Under the pieces are notes generated by a model. It did not search any database and was not told where the DNA came from. It worked only from the letters and a program-made list of their open reading frames with translations. From NCBI RefSeq assembly GCF_902506065.1, contig NZ_LR732912.1, positions 2,537,016 through 2,601,015 of the forward strand: a stretch of DNA of 64,000 bases, in the 5' to 3' direction. The position numbers and the translations under genes are program-made. Within the stretch, counting starts at the first letter, position 1. Every line of letters starts with the position of its first letter. The DNA is from Arthrobacter sp. 9V (GTDB lineage: Bacteria; Actinomycetota; Actinomycetes; Actinomycetales; Micrococcaceae). This document shows, piece by piece, positions 44,861 to 54,526 of the stretch.

Positions 44861-46111
44861 ATGATCAAAAGACGACTTGGGCGATGGTGCCGCGCCTTTG
44901 CCTACCTCGCCGGTGAACTGGTATTCGGATTCATTTCCATGGGACTCTTCATGCTCGCGGCTGTTCTCACTCCCCTGCTTTTGTTCAGTGGCGGGTGGCT
45001 GATTGCGCACCCCGCTGTGGCTGCGCTCCGTTGGTGGGCCACAATTGCCCGGCGCCGCCTAAGCCACTACAGAGGAAGCGAACTCACGGCTGACTACCTT
45101 CCACTTCGCCGGAAACCTTCTTTCGAAGAGAGACTGCGCCTTGTTTTTTCCCGGAGGACCGGCAAGGACACCCTTTGGCTGGTGGGGCATGGATTGTTCA
45201 CGCCGCTCGTCACCGTTTTGTGCATCGGGCTGCCTTTCGCCGCTCTGAACACGTTGCTCATCCCGACATACTGGTATCTCCTTCCCCCGGACCAGCCAGT
45301 CAGCAGCATCTATCCAGTAACTTCTTGGGAGGGCGCCTACTGGATGGTGCCGATCGGGCTTGGCTATGCGGCCGTTTCCTGGTGGTTGATCCCAGCAGTA
45401 GCGCAAGGGTCTTCCTGGATCCAGTCGCGGATCCTTGCCCCTTCCAAATCAACCTTGGTAGAAAGGGTGACGGCGCTGACGGCGTCCAGGGCTGCAGCCT
45501 TGGACGCACACGCCGCTGAGCTCAAGAGAATCGAACGGGACCTTCACGACGGCGCGCAGAATCGACTGGTGGGCGTGGTCATGATGCTTGGGCTGGCGGA
45601 ACGGACGCTTGAAAAGAACCCGGATGAGGCCCTCCCCCACGTCCGGCGGGCCCAACAGGCTGCCACAGAAGCACTGGCGGGCCTCCGGACAGCCGTGCAT
45701 GACATCCATCCGCCGATCCTTGACGAACTCGGACTGGAAGGTGCCCTCTCCGCGCTCACGGGAAGGTCAGCAATCCCATGCCGCCTGACCCTGAAGGAGC
45801 TTCAAAGGGTACCCGCAGCGTTGGAGTCCGCAAGCTATTTCATTGTCGCCGAGGCCCTGACCAACGCAAATAAGTACAGCGCCGCCTCGCAAATATCCGT
45901 CGAGGTCAGCCGGGAGGCAGTTCGGCCGGGGACGGCGGATAAACTATTCATCTCCGTCGAAGATAATGGTTCCGGCGGAGCGCTTGAACGTCCGGGCGGA
46001 GGACTCGCAGGCATCCGCCGCCGGACAGAGGCTTTCGAAGGTTCAGCCCGGTTTGAGAGCCCAGCAGGGGGACCTACAACTGTCAGGGTGGAGTTGCCGT
46101 GCGAGTGGTAA
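44861..46111 (+). CDS. Sensor histidine kinase, NarL-type (HisKA_3)
   Basis: The 416-residue protein has about four TM segments in residues 15-190 and no large extracellular domain, so it probably senses a membrane signal. The dimerisation helix carries ERDLHDGAQNRLVGVV with the phosphorylated His, and the ATPase domain has EDNGSGG and GGGLAGIRRRTEAFEG. It overlaps its response regulator by 13 bp. Small-molecule or envelope stress sensing is likely from the topology. Confidence 0.92.
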   Translation: MIKRRLGRWCRAFAYLAGELVFGFISMGLFMLAAVLTPLLLFSGGWLIAHPAVAALRWWATIARRRLSHYRGSELTADYLPLRRKPSFEERLRLVFSRRTGKDTLWLVGHGLFTPLVTVLCIGLPFAALNTLLIPTYWYLLPPDQPVSSIYPVTSWEGAYWMVPIGLGYAAVSWWLIPAVAQGSSWIQSRILAPSKSTLVERVTALTASRAAALDAHAAELKRIERDLHDGAQNRLVGVVMMLGLAERTLEKNPDEALPHVRRAQQAATEALAGLRTAVHDIHPPILDELGLEGALSALTGRSAIPCRLTLKELQRVPAALESASYFIVAEALTNANKYSAASQISVEVSREAVRPGTADKLFISVEDNGSGGALERPGGGLAGIRRRTEAFEGSARFESPAGGPTTVRVELPCEW

Positions 46112-46737
46112 TAGCCGAGGATGATGCCCTCCTTCGGGAAGGGCTCTCGCTTCTCTTGAAAAGCGAGGGTTTCGACATTGTGGCTGCTGTGGACAATGCC
46201 GATGACTTCCTTGCCGTGCTGGACGATGTCGACGCCGCCGTCCTGGACGTGCGGATGCCGCCCACCTTCACTAACGAGGGACTGCAGGCAGCACGGGAAG
46301 CCCGACGACGACGGCCAGGCTTCCCGGTTTTGGTCCTCTCCGCATATGTGGAAGACCGCTATGCTGGGGACCTGCTCTCCGAGGGCGCTGCCGGCCTCGG
46401 CTACCTGTTGAAGGAACGCGTGGGAAAAGTGGCCGAATTTACCGACACGCTCCGTCGGGTAGCCGCCGGTGCAACCGTTATGGATCCGGAGGTCATCTCC
46501 CAGCTCATGAGCAGGCGGGGGGCCAGCGACCCTGTGAGTACGTTGACCCCCCGGGAGCGCGAGGTTCTGGGCTTGATGGCTGAAGGCCTGGACAACCTTT
46601 CCATAGCGGGGCGGTTGGTGGTTACGGAGACTGCCGTCAGCAAACACATAGGGAACATCTTCCAAAAGCTGGACCTGTCCGCCATGGACCCAGGACACCG
46701 GCGGGTTTTAGCCGTCCTCGCCTACCTACGGACGTAG
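46099..46737 (+). CDS. LuxR/NarL-family response regulator
   Basis: The 212-residue protein has a receiver domain (VVIAEDDALLREGL, phospho-Asp in AAVLDVRMP, Lys in LLKERV) and a C-terminal LuxR helix-turn-helix (LTPREREVLGLMAEGLDNLS, ETAVSKHIGNIFQKL). It starts at a GTG inside the kinase gene, so the pair is coupled. It may control the nearby ABC exporter and acyltransferase. Confidence 0.93.
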   Translation: MRVVIAEDDALLREGLSLLLKSEGFDIVAAVDNADDFLAVLDDVDAAVLDVRMPPTFTNEGLQAAREARRRRPGFPVLVLSAYVEDRYAGDLLSEGAAGLGYLLKERVGKVAEFTDTLRRVAAGATVMDPEVISQLMSRRGASDPVSTLTPREREVLGLMAEGLDNLSIAGRLVVTETAVSKHIGNIFQKLDLSAMDPGHRRVLAVLAYLRT

Positions 46738-46757
46738 CCCCGGGGACGCACCCGCCG

Positions 46758-47870
46758 TCAGGCCACGACCTCGCATTCGCGGACCATTAGTTCAGCCAGC
46801 ATATCTACGTCGACCTCGACGCCCAGCCCGGGTTTCTCCGTGATTTGTACGTCCGGAACCACGTACTTCAGGTCGCCTGGTTCCTTTGCGAACCTCATGG
46901 GACCGGAAAGTTCTGTGGAAACGATGTTGGGGTGGCTCAGTGCCAGGTGGAAGCCCGCGGAAGAGGCGATGCTCGTCTCCAGCATCGAGCCGATTTGTAC
47001 TTTGAGCCCACCGAGTTCAGCTTGGGTTGCCAATCGGTGGCACGGCGTAATCCCACCGCTCTTCATAAGCTTCAGGTTGACCATATCCACTGAACGGTCA
47101 CGGACAAAGTGCGCAAGATCCCGGGCGTCCACCACGGATTCGTCTGCCATGAGCCGCATGACGGTGCCCTGCCGCACCAACCGGAAACCATCAATATCGT
47201 CGGCCAGGATTGGCTGCTCCACCCAGTCGATGTCGTACTGCTCCAAGGCCCGGATCATGGTGAGCGCGGTGGCGGGGTCTTCCCAGCCTTGGTTCGCATC
47301 AACGCGGATTCCCATGTCCATGCCAATTGCAGCACGCACGGCACGTACACGCTCGATGTCCAGGCCGTCTCCCCCGCCCAACTTCATTTTGAGGTGCCGG
47401 TACCCTTCCTGCCGCGCTACAACGGCTTGCGCGGCAAGAACGTCCGGGGCCAAAATGCTCATCACTCTGGCAATTGTTGGCTGTTGCGGCCGGCGTCCGC
47501 CCAGCAAGGAATACACCGGACGCCCTGCAGCCTTTCCAGCTAGATCCCAGCAGGCGATGTCTACCGCCGCTTTGGCAGCACCGCACCCCTTGAGCGCGGC
47601 ATCGAGGCGTTGATGGATGGCCGTGATGTCACGAGGATCCAGGCCTAGAACCGCTGGCAGCAGCTCTGTTCTGAGCGCTTCAACACTACCTGTGGGGGTC
47701 TCGCCCGTAATGTGCCCGTCAGGCACGCTCTCGCCAAATCCCATCAGTCCGTCGTCCGTTTCCAGGGTGAGGATAATGCTTGGCATCGAGGGGTAGGACG
47801 CGTAGGAGACCACAAAGGGTTCGGTTAACGGAAGGTCAATCAGGGTAATGGTGGCGCGAGTGAGTTTCAT
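46758..47870 (-). CDS. Enolase-superfamily racemase/epimerase (MLE subgroup)
   Basis: The 370-residue protein has an N-terminal capping domain and a TIM barrel. The acid/base lysines are in HLKMKLG (K161, K163) and NLKLMKSGG (K267); metal ligands are D191 (RVDANQG), E218 (WVEQP) and D243 (MADES). MLETSIASS follows. B. subtilis-type L-Ala-D/L-Glu epimerases carry a D-x-D substrate motif near the end, where this protein has TELSGP, so it is probably not a canonical dipeptide epimerase. N-acyl-amino-acid or amino-acid-betaine racemization are alternatives. It is the last gene of the dipeptide importer operon. Confidence 0.88.
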   Translation of the reverse strand: MKLTRATITLIDLPLTEPFVVSYASYPSMPSIILTLETDDGLMGFGESVPDGHITGETPTGSVEALRTELLPAVLGLDPRDITAIHQRLDAALKGCGAAKAAVDIACWDLAGKAAGRPVYSLLGGRRPQQPTIARVMSILAPDVLAAQAVVARQEGYRHLKMKLGGGDGLDIERVRAVRAAIGMDMGIRVDANQGWEDPATALTMIRALEQYDIDWVEQPILADDIDGFRLVRQGTVMRLMADESVVDARDLAHFVRDRSVDMVNLKLMKSGGITPCHRLATQAELGGLKVQIGSMLETSIASSAGFHLALSHPNIVSTELSGPMRFAKEPGDLKYVVPDVQITEKPGLGVEVDVDMLAELMVRECEVVA

Positions 47871-47911
47871 AGGTGTCTTCCTATCGATCGGTCAGCGGCA
47901 GCGATCTGTCG

Positions 47912-49552
47912 CTAGGAGCGCGAGGACAGAATGCAGAGCTGAAGCATGGCAGCAAAGCGTGTTTTAGGATCGTCCAGGTCGAGTCCGCCTACGAGCGAGA
48001 GGCGCCGAAGCCGGTACCTGAAAGTATTGGGATGGATATAAACAGCTGCGGAGGCCACTGCTACATCGCCAAACGCGTCCAGCCAGGCACGGAGGGTGTC
48101 CACCAGGTTAGCGTTGTGCTTCTCGTCGTAGGCGTATAGGCGCGCAATCTGCCCTGTAGGTTGTTCGCCTCGGGAAGCCGCCAGGTCGGAGAGCTCAAGG
48201 ATCAACGCTTCAACATGGACATCAGCCAGACGTGCCACCCGTTGCCCTTTCCCGTCTCCGGTTCGCAGGACACGAAGAACTCGGTCTGCACTGGTTCGGG
48301 CAGCAGGCAGCTCAGTTGCACCCTTGGCAAGAGACCCGACGCCGATGGCGGCGTTGGCACGATCGCCCAGCCTCCGCAGGAAATCACCACCGGTTGCGGC
48401 CGCGCGCTCTTCCCCCTGGTCGTCTTGGGAAACGGGAAGCAAGGCGTACGTGGTGTCTCCAAGAAGGGCTACTGCGGCACGTGGCTGCACCGCGCCCAGA
48501 TGCATGGCGAAGCTGTCGCTGATTCTCTGCCTCTCCATGGCAAGTCCTGCGTCGCCCTCCACGTGCCGGCCTGGATTCTGGAGCACGGCCAAGGCAAGCA
48601 CCACAAGCGGTTGCTCCGCCAAGCCCAAACGATCCAGTGCGTCCTGGGCGCCAAGGCCTCCCTCCAAGGCCTTGCTTAGAAGGTCGGCGCGCATTCTTCG
48701 CTCTACATCAGCGCCGGTACGCAGACGGAGCAGATGCAGGGCCACCAATTTGGCCGAGTCCCGCAGGGACTGCATCCTTTCTTCACCAAGTGGCCTTCGC
48801 ACAGCCACCCAGATAGACCCAAGGACTTCGTCGCCTGCACGGACAGCCACGGCAACTCTTGGAAGTGATATGGCGTCAAGGTTTGGCGGCAAGGCCTCAA
48901 CCGTGACCGGCTCGTTGGACCGATACAGCTCCCGGAAGACTCCCCGTTCCACAAATATTTTGGACACAGCCTCAGGTACCTGGCGCCCGAGTATCGTCTC
49001 AACCCTTGAGTGGTCAGCCTCATCCTGGCGTCCTGAAAAGGCGAGCACGCGGGAGCTGCGGTCCTCGATGACCACGGGCGCATCCATGAGTGCCGCGATG
49101 GCGTTCGCCAACGAAAACAAATCGCCCGAGGGCAGCCCACCCATCGAATCCGTGCTGGCTGCACCAGCCTCACGAGCCGCCATCAAAGTACGCAGCATTG
49201 CCGCCAATTGTGCCCACGCGGCGCCCGGGGTGAGCCCCAGTAGGGTCACTCCTGATTCCCTGACGGCGTTGGCTATCCGGAGGTCAGCTGCGACCGGGGC
49301 ACGGACAACCAGCCCTAAGGCTCCCTGTAGGCCCAGCCGTGTCAGCAACGGCGCGATGCACTCGGCGTCCTGAAGACCTATACCGAGCACCAAGGCGTTG
49401 GGCGGAAGCACCGGCTCGTCGAACGGGTCGTGGATGACGACTCCGCCGATCTCGTCGGGACGTCCAACGTCTCCCGCCACAAGCTCCAGGAGGGTTGCCC
49501 CGAGGTCGTCGAGGACGCGCCCGAGGCTGATGCGGGGATGCTGATTGCTCAT
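47912..49552 (-). CDS. PucR family transcriptional regulator
   Basis: The 546-residue protein has an N-terminal PucR-like segment (about 1-130), a central GAF-like region and a C-terminal PucR helix-turn-helix ending AAVYIHPNTFRYRLRRLSLV with GLDLDDPKTRF. Its start overlaps the stop of the S9 peptidase gene by 4 bp, so it is expressed with the transporter and probably regulates it and the divergent plus-strand operon. The inducer may be an amino acid or peptide. Confidence 0.9.
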   Translation of the reverse strand: MSNQHPRISLGRVLDDLGATLLELVAGDVGRPDEIGGVVIHDPFDEPVLPPNALVLGIGLQDAECIAPLLTRLGLQGALGLVVRAPVAADLRIANAVRESGVTLLGLTPGAAWAQLAAMLRTLMAAREAGAASTDSMGGLPSGDLFSLANAIAALMDAPVVIEDRSSRVLAFSGRQDEADHSRVETILGRQVPEAVSKIFVERGVFRELYRSNEPVTVEALPPNLDAISLPRVAVAVRAGDEVLGSIWVAVRRPLGEERMQSLRDSAKLVALHLLRLRTGADVERRMRADLLSKALEGGLGAQDALDRLGLAEQPLVVLALAVLQNPGRHVEGDAGLAMERQRISDSFAMHLGAVQPRAAVALLGDTTYALLPVSQDDQGEERAAATGGDFLRRLGDRANAAIGVGSLAKGATELPAARTSADRVLRVLRTGDGKGQRVARLADVHVEALILELSDLAASRGEQPTGQIARLYAYDEKHNANLVDTLRAWLDAFGDVAVASAAVYIHPNTFRYRLRRLSLVGGLDLDDPKTRFAAMLQLCILSSRS

Positions 49553-51555
49553 TCAAGTCCCCGTTCAACTACCGTCGGGCGAGCCTGCAATTCAGTCCTT
49601 AGGTACACACCATTGGCATGTTCCTCCACCCAATCAACGATCCGTCGGTTGAAGTCAATCCTGTGCGAAGGCGGACCTACATCCGGGAAAAGATGAGAAC
49701 CCCCGGGATATAGAACCAGACGGCTCACTGTGCCCTGCTCACACAGAGCCGCATGCCACTGTTCGGCCTGGCCCACCGGGCACCGGAGGTCGTTGGCACC
49801 GTGCAGGATGAGCGTTGGGGTCGCTACTTGATCCACCCTGGTTATCGGTGACATTACCTCGTACGCCTCCGGGGATGTGGCCTCGTGGTATCCGAGTTCG
49901 CGTTCGGTGAAGAAGTGTCCGCTGTCAGAGGTTCCTGCGAAGCTCCTGAGGTCGCTGACTACCCCGCCTGCGACAGCGGCGGAAAATCTGTTGTCGCGGC
50001 TGGTTAGGTAACAGGTCATATATCCCCCGTAGCTATACCCGGTAACCGCCAAACGATTCGGGTCTGCCAGCCCTTCGGCAACAAGGACATCCAACGGCTC
50101 CAGGAAATCGGGGGCATCAACTATGCCCCAACGCCCCAACGCAGCCTGGTAGAACTGTTCGCCGTAGCCATCGCTCCCCCGGACGTTGAGCAACAACACC
50201 GCCCATCCACGGGCAGCCAGTTCCTGGTGATAGATGTTCACTTCATCCGCTGCGCTGTTCCAAGCGTTATGCGGACCACCATGGATGTCCAACAACAACG
50301 GTTGGGCGCCCATGGTCTCCGGATTCCTCATGATCCAGCCGTGCACAACCGTGCCATCAGAGGTGGTGAACTCCCGCTCCTCGCGAGGGAACAGTTCCAC
50401 GTCCCCAAAGTTTTCCCCGTGCCGGGTAAGGACATGCGTGGCGCCCGTTTCAGTGTCAACACTTACTACCTCACCGAAGGAGGTCGGCGTCCTGAGGATG
50501 GTGACTGCCGTGCTGCCGGCCACGGCGAGTTCCGAGACCACTAAGCCGTCGCCCTGCAGGACGGGACGAGGTAGGCCGCCGTCGACGTCCACGCCAAAAA
50601 GGTGCGTGAAGCCACGCTCCCGGATGCAGAACAGCAGCGTCCCACCGTTTCTCGTGAGCCGAGGCGAGGCGCCTGGATAAGCGGGGGCTCCGGCCATGAC
50701 GTTACGGTCCAGGGAACCTGCAAGGTCCAGGCCGGGGCCGCCATCCAACGGAAGCCGAACCAGGGAGTTGTGGCCAACCGGCCGGGTGGACACCACAAAA
50801 AGTGATTCTCCATCCACAGCCCATTCCAACGCGCTGACTACAATGTCAGCGGGCCCCACCACTACAGGCTTGCCCTCTGGACGGTTGATATCCACAACAT
50901 GAACCGGCGCGACGAGGCTGGCATCATTATCTACTGCCGGGCCTGCCGCAAATGCCAACCGGCTGCCGTCAGGAGACCACTCCGGGTCCCGCACATGCCA
51001 CTGCCCGTGAGTGAGCCGGTTGCAAACCCCGCTTGCCGGTTCCAGGACATGCAGCTGCCGCACTAACGTTCCGAGCAAGCCGACACCATCTGACCGATAG
51101 TTCAAGCCATCGGCCACCTTCGGAGGATCTGCCAACGGAACCCGCTCTGACGGACCGACACCCGGAACGGCACCGGGAACAAAGGCGCCGAAAGCAACGC
51201 GCGAACAGTCGGGACTCCACACAGGTTTGCCGGCTCCTTGCGGCAAGGTGGCTACGGTCTCCACAAGTCCATCATTGACGTCCAAGAGGCAGAGCAGACT
51301 CCGGCCCTCGGATTCGCGGACGAACGAGAGACTTCCATTCCTCAACCAAGCAGGCGATGAATCACTGTTACCGAAAGTGAGTTGCCGTGCTGAACGGCCG
51401 CCGGTATCCACCACCCAAAGGTTCCGTTGTGTGCTGTCCGTGCCGGCATCCAGTCGTCGCAGCACGTAGGCCACCAGCTGACCGTCCGGGGACAGCGTGG
51501 GCTGCTCCGGGACCTCCAGTTCCAGCAAGTCCTCACAACGAAGCCTGCGAGTCAT
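49549..51555 (-). CDS. S9 family (prolyl oligopeptidase/acylaminoacyl-type) serine peptidase
   Basis: The 668-residue protein has an N-terminal beta-propeller (about 1-400, with TolB-like YVLRRLDAGTDSTQ, DPEWSPDGSRLAFA) and a C-terminal alpha/beta-hydrolase domain. The catalytic triad is Ser in GYSYGGYM (about 509), Asp in GANDLRCP (about 588) and His in GGSHLFPD (about 620). There is no signal peptide, so it acts inside the cell on imported peptides. It lies 4 bp overlapping between DppF and PucR in the importer operon. Confidence 0.92.
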   Translation of the reverse strand: MTRRLRCEDLLELEVPEQPTLSPDGQLVAYVLRRLDAGTDSTQRNLWVVDTGGRSARQLTFGNSDSSPAWLRNGSLSFVRESEGRSLLCLLDVNDGLVETVATLPQGAGKPVWSPDCSRVAFGAFVPGAVPGVGPSERVPLADPPKVADGLNYRSDGVGLLGTLVRQLHVLEPASGVCNRLTHGQWHVRDPEWSPDGSRLAFAAGPAVDNDASLVAPVHVVDINRPEGKPVVVGPADIVVSALEWAVDGESLFVVSTRPVGHNSLVRLPLDGGPGLDLAGSLDRNVMAGAPAYPGASPRLTRNGGTLLFCIRERGFTHLFGVDVDGGLPRPVLQGDGLVVSELAVAGSTAVTILRTPTSFGEVVSVDTETGATHVLTRHGENFGDVELFPREEREFTTSDGTVVHGWIMRNPETMGAQPLLLDIHGGPHNAWNSAADEVNIYHQELAARGWAVLLLNVRGSDGYGEQFYQAALGRWGIVDAPDFLEPLDVLVAEGLADPNRLAVTGYSYGGYMTCYLTSRDNRFSAAVAGGVVSDLRSFAGTSDSGHFFTERELGYHEATSPEAYEVMSPITRVDQVATPTLILHGANDLRCPVGQAEQWHAALCEQGTVSRLVLYPGGSHLFPDVGPPSHRIDFNRRIVDWVEEHANGVYLRTELQARPTVVERGLE

Positions 51556-52541
51556 GACAGCCCCGCCTTGCCCGCTGGCAACAATTCATCGGCGAAGTGG
51601 CATGCCGCCGCATGTTGATGGTCCTCGGCTGCTGGATCGGACTCTTTGCAAATGCCGCGGCCTGGAAGTACAAGAGGGCCAATCGGACACCTCATGTGGT
51701 ATCTGCAGCCACTGGGTGGGTGGTGCGGGTCCGCTGGCTCAGCGTCATTGACCGCCCTGACGGCCGGATCAATGGCCATCGGAGTGAGACTGGAACGCGT
51801 GTGGCTTGGTACAGCGGCCAGCAGGTCCTTGGTATAGGGATGTTGGGGGTTTGAAAGGATCTGCTCTGCGGGTCCTTGTTCGACGATCCGCCCGAGATAC
51901 ATCACTGCAATGCGGTCCGCCACGTAACGCACAACCGCCAGATTGTGCGAAATGAACAGCATGGACAACCGGAGTTCGCGTTGCAGGTCCCGCACCAGGT
52001 TCAAGACTGTGCCTTGGACCGAGACGTCAAGCGCAGAAGTGATCTCGTCCGCGATGATTACTTCCGGCTGCCCGGCCAGTGCCCTTGCCAGGGCAACCCG
52101 CTGCAGTTGTCCACCCGACATCTGGCCGGGGTAACTGAAGGCTCGTTGCGGATCCAGGCCCACCATCTCCAGGAGCCGTTGTACCTCGGCGGTTCGCTTC
52201 GCCTTGGCCCCCTTCCCGTAAAGGGAGAGCGATTCTGCGATGGAGTCGCCGATGCTCATGCGCGGATTCAGCGAGGAATGCGGGTCCTGGAATACCATCT
52301 GCAGGGGTCTGCGCTCTCCCTGGCGGGTGCTCAGGGGTTGGCCCTTCAAGAGGATCCGGCCACCGGAGAGGGGAGTAAGACCTGCCGCGGCCCGGGCCAA
52401 TGTTGATTTCCCTGAGCCGGATTCCCCCACCAAACCAACCACCTGACCTCGGGGCACCACGAGGTCAACCCCGTCCACAGCCGTCATCCCGCGACGGCCA
52501 CCGAACCGGACCGAAACCTGCTCGAACCGAAGCTCACTCAT
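51552..52541 (-). CDS. Dipeptide/oligopeptide ABC transporter ATPase (DppF-like)
   Basis: The 329-residue ATPase has Walker A GESGSGKST, signature MSGGQLQRVALARAL and Walker B VIIADE. The C-terminal oligopeptide-type segment carries four cysteines (SGCRYHMRCPIG, RGICKE, AAACHF), a pattern reported to bind an Fe-S cluster in some Dpp ATPases. It works with the permease-ATPase fusion encoded 4 bp overlapping upstream. Confidence 0.92.
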   Translation of the reverse strand: MSELRFEQVSVRFGGRRGMTAVDGVDLVVPRGQVVGLVGESGSGKSTLARAAAGLTPLSGGRILLKGQPLSTRQGERRPLQMVFQDPHSSLNPRMSIGDSIAESLSLYGKGAKAKRTAEVQRLLEMVGLDPQRAFSYPGQMSGGQLQRVALARALAGQPEVIIADEITSALDVSVQGTVLNLVRDLQRELRLSMLFISHNLAVVRYVADRIAVMYLGRIVEQGPAEQILSNPQHPYTKDLLAAVPSHTRSSLTPMAIDPAVRAVNDAEPADPHHPPSGCRYHMRCPIGPLVLPGRGICKESDPAAEDHQHAAACHFADELLPAGKAGLS

Positions 52542-54523
52542 AGTGCATCTCCTTGTAATGCTGCAGCGTGCAATTTCAGTTCCACAGGAATTAGTCGGGG
52601 ATCAGTCTCCGAGGAGGGATGCCAGCAGGCCACCCGGTGCCCATCTTCCCGCTGGACGAGTACGGGATCTTCGCGGACGCACTGCTCAGATGCTTTGGCG
52701 CAGCGGGCGGCAAAGGCACATCCTCCAGGCAGCTGTGACGGATCAGCGGGGCGACCAGGTACCACGGCCAGCGGTCTTTCACGGTCCGTGTCCATGTCCG
52801 GGACCGCGGCCAGAAGGGCCTGCGTATACGGGTGCAAGGCTTGCCTTTTGAGATCCGAAGCAGGCAGATCTTCCACGATGCGGCCCGCATACATCACAAG
52901 GACCCGATCGCAAACCTGCCCTACCAACGTAAGGTCGTGGCTGATGAGCAGCATCGCCACGTTGTCCTTTTCCCTGATGGCGGAGAGCAACCGCAGCACC
53001 TGTTGCTGCACAGTTACGTCCAATGCCGTGGTGGGCTCGTCGGCGACGATCAGCGCCGGGCATCCCATGATGCCCATCCCGATCATTGCGCGCTGCCGCA
53101 TCCCGCCGGAGAATTCATGGGGGTACTGCTTCAGCCGCCTGTCTGCGGCCGGTACCCTGACCGCCCGGAGACGGTCAACAGCCCGAGTCAGGGCCTGCCG
53201 GCGGTTCATCCCCTGATGCCGCATGGCGACCTCCGCCAACTGCATGCCGATCCTCATAGTGGGGTTGAAGGACTTCATGGGATCCTGGAACACCATGGCG
53301 AACGAGGTTCCCAGCAGTTGGCGGCGGGCCCGCGAGGTCCCGGACAATTGATCCTGGCCAAGGAACTCAAGGCGGGATGCCTTCACCTGCCCCGGGTACT
53401 CCACCAACTGCGCCAGCGCCAAGGCGGTCTGAGTCTTGCCGGAGCCGGATTCCCCCACCATCCCCACCGCTTCTCCTCGCGCCAGGCTAAAGCTCACGCC
53501 ACGGACAGGAGTGATGGGGCCGTTGGGGCCGGGAAAACTGACGAAGAGGTCCGTGACAGTCAGAACTGCGCCGTGCGCCTCAACCGGGGCCGTTTGGACG
53601 TTGCTTGAAGGCTCGACGACGGTTGGCGCCAGCACACGCTGAGGTGCTGTGCCCGTGCCGGTGATGCCTGTTGGGGTGCCGAGGGCCTTGGCCACCGCTT
53701 CGCCGAAGAGGTTGAACGCCAGTCCGGCGATGACCACTGCCATGGTCGGAGCAAGCGCCGCCATGGGGTGCACATAAATACTGTTAAGGCCTTCATTGAG
53801 TAACCTGCCCCAATCGTAGGCTGGCGGTTGGACACCCAGTCCCAGGAACGACAACCCGGCGAAGGCCAAGAGCGAACCGCCCGCACCGATCGTGGCCGTG
53901 ACCACCAGAGGTTCGGCGATGTTGGGGAGTATGTGCCGGAACAGCCGATGAAGCTTCCCGACGCCGGCCATTTTTGCAGCAGCAATAAAGTCCCGCTCTT
54001 CTTGTGTTGCCACCAGGGTTTGGGTCAGGCGGGCAAAAGAAGGAGCAGTGGCGAAACCAATGGCCAACACCGCGCCCGTTTCGCCGACGCCAAAGATTAC
54101 CGCGAAAAACATTGCCAGGAGCAGACCCGGGAAAGCCACGGCGATGTTCACGAAGGCTGTGACGATTCTTCCGGCGCGCCGCCCCACCAGTGATGGAACG
54201 GTGCCGAGGGCAAGGCCGGCAAGAACGCCAATCCCGGTTGCCGCCAAGGCCAGCTTGACGGACAACCCGGTGGCAACCAGCAGACGGAAGAACAAATCAC
54301 GGCCCAGGCTGTCAGTGCCCACCAGGTGTTCTGCCGACGGTCCTTGCAAAATGGCCTTGGTGTTCACCTCCTCGGCCTGTCCGGACCACAGAATGGGCGC
54401 GGCCACTGCCAGCGCAAGGACCAGAAAAAGCATCACCGCAGAAACTGCGCCTACAGGCGACTTCAGCGCCACCAACCACCGAGCCCCCGCCCCCGGGGCA
54501 GTTACCTTGCTTAAAGTGCGCAT
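52538..54523 (-). CDS. DppC-DppD fusion: ABC permease joined to ATPase
   Basis: The 661-residue protein joins two usually separate subunits. Residues about 1-285 form a DppC permease (HLVGTDSLGRDLFFRLL, coupling loop FIAAAKMAGVGKLHRLFRHI, GVQPPAYDWGRLL). A linker of about 30 Thr/Pro/Ala-rich residues follows. Residues about 318-645 form a DppD ATPase (GESGSGKTQ, FSGGMRQRAMIGM, LIVADEP) with the four-Cys tail (GGCAFAARCAKASEQCV, VACWHP). The reading frame is uninterrupted, so this is a true fusion. It overlaps dppF and is 3 bp from the dppB-like gene. Confidence 0.93.
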   Translation of the reverse strand: MRTLSKVTAPGAGARWLVALKSPVGAVSAVMLFLVLALAVAAPILWSGQAEEVNTKAILQGPSAEHLVGTDSLGRDLFFRLLVATGLSVKLALAATGIGVLAGLALGTVPSLVGRRAGRIVTAFVNIAVAFPGLLLAMFFAVIFGVGETGAVLAIGFATAPSFARLTQTLVATQEERDFIAAAKMAGVGKLHRLFRHILPNIAEPLVVTATIGAGGSLLAFAGLSFLGLGVQPPAYDWGRLLNEGLNSIYVHPMAALAPTMAVVIAGLAFNLFGEAVAKALGTPTGITGTGTAPQRVLAPTVVEPSSNVQTAPVEAHGAVLTVTDLFVSFPGPNGPITPVRGVSFSLARGEAVGMVGESGSGKTQTALALAQLVEYPGQVKASRLEFLGQDQLSGTSRARRQLLGTSFAMVFQDPMKSFNPTMRIGMQLAEVAMRHQGMNRRQALTRAVDRLRAVRVPAADRRLKQYPHEFSGGMRQRAMIGMGIMGCPALIVADEPTTALDVTVQQQVLRLLSAIREKDNVAMLLISHDLTLVGQVCDRVLVMYAGRIVEDLPASDLKRQALHPYTQALLAAVPDMDTDRERPLAVVPGRPADPSQLPGGCAFAARCAKASEQCVREDPVLVQREDGHRVACWHPSSETDPRLIPVELKLHAAALQGDAL

Positions 54524-54526
54524 ATG

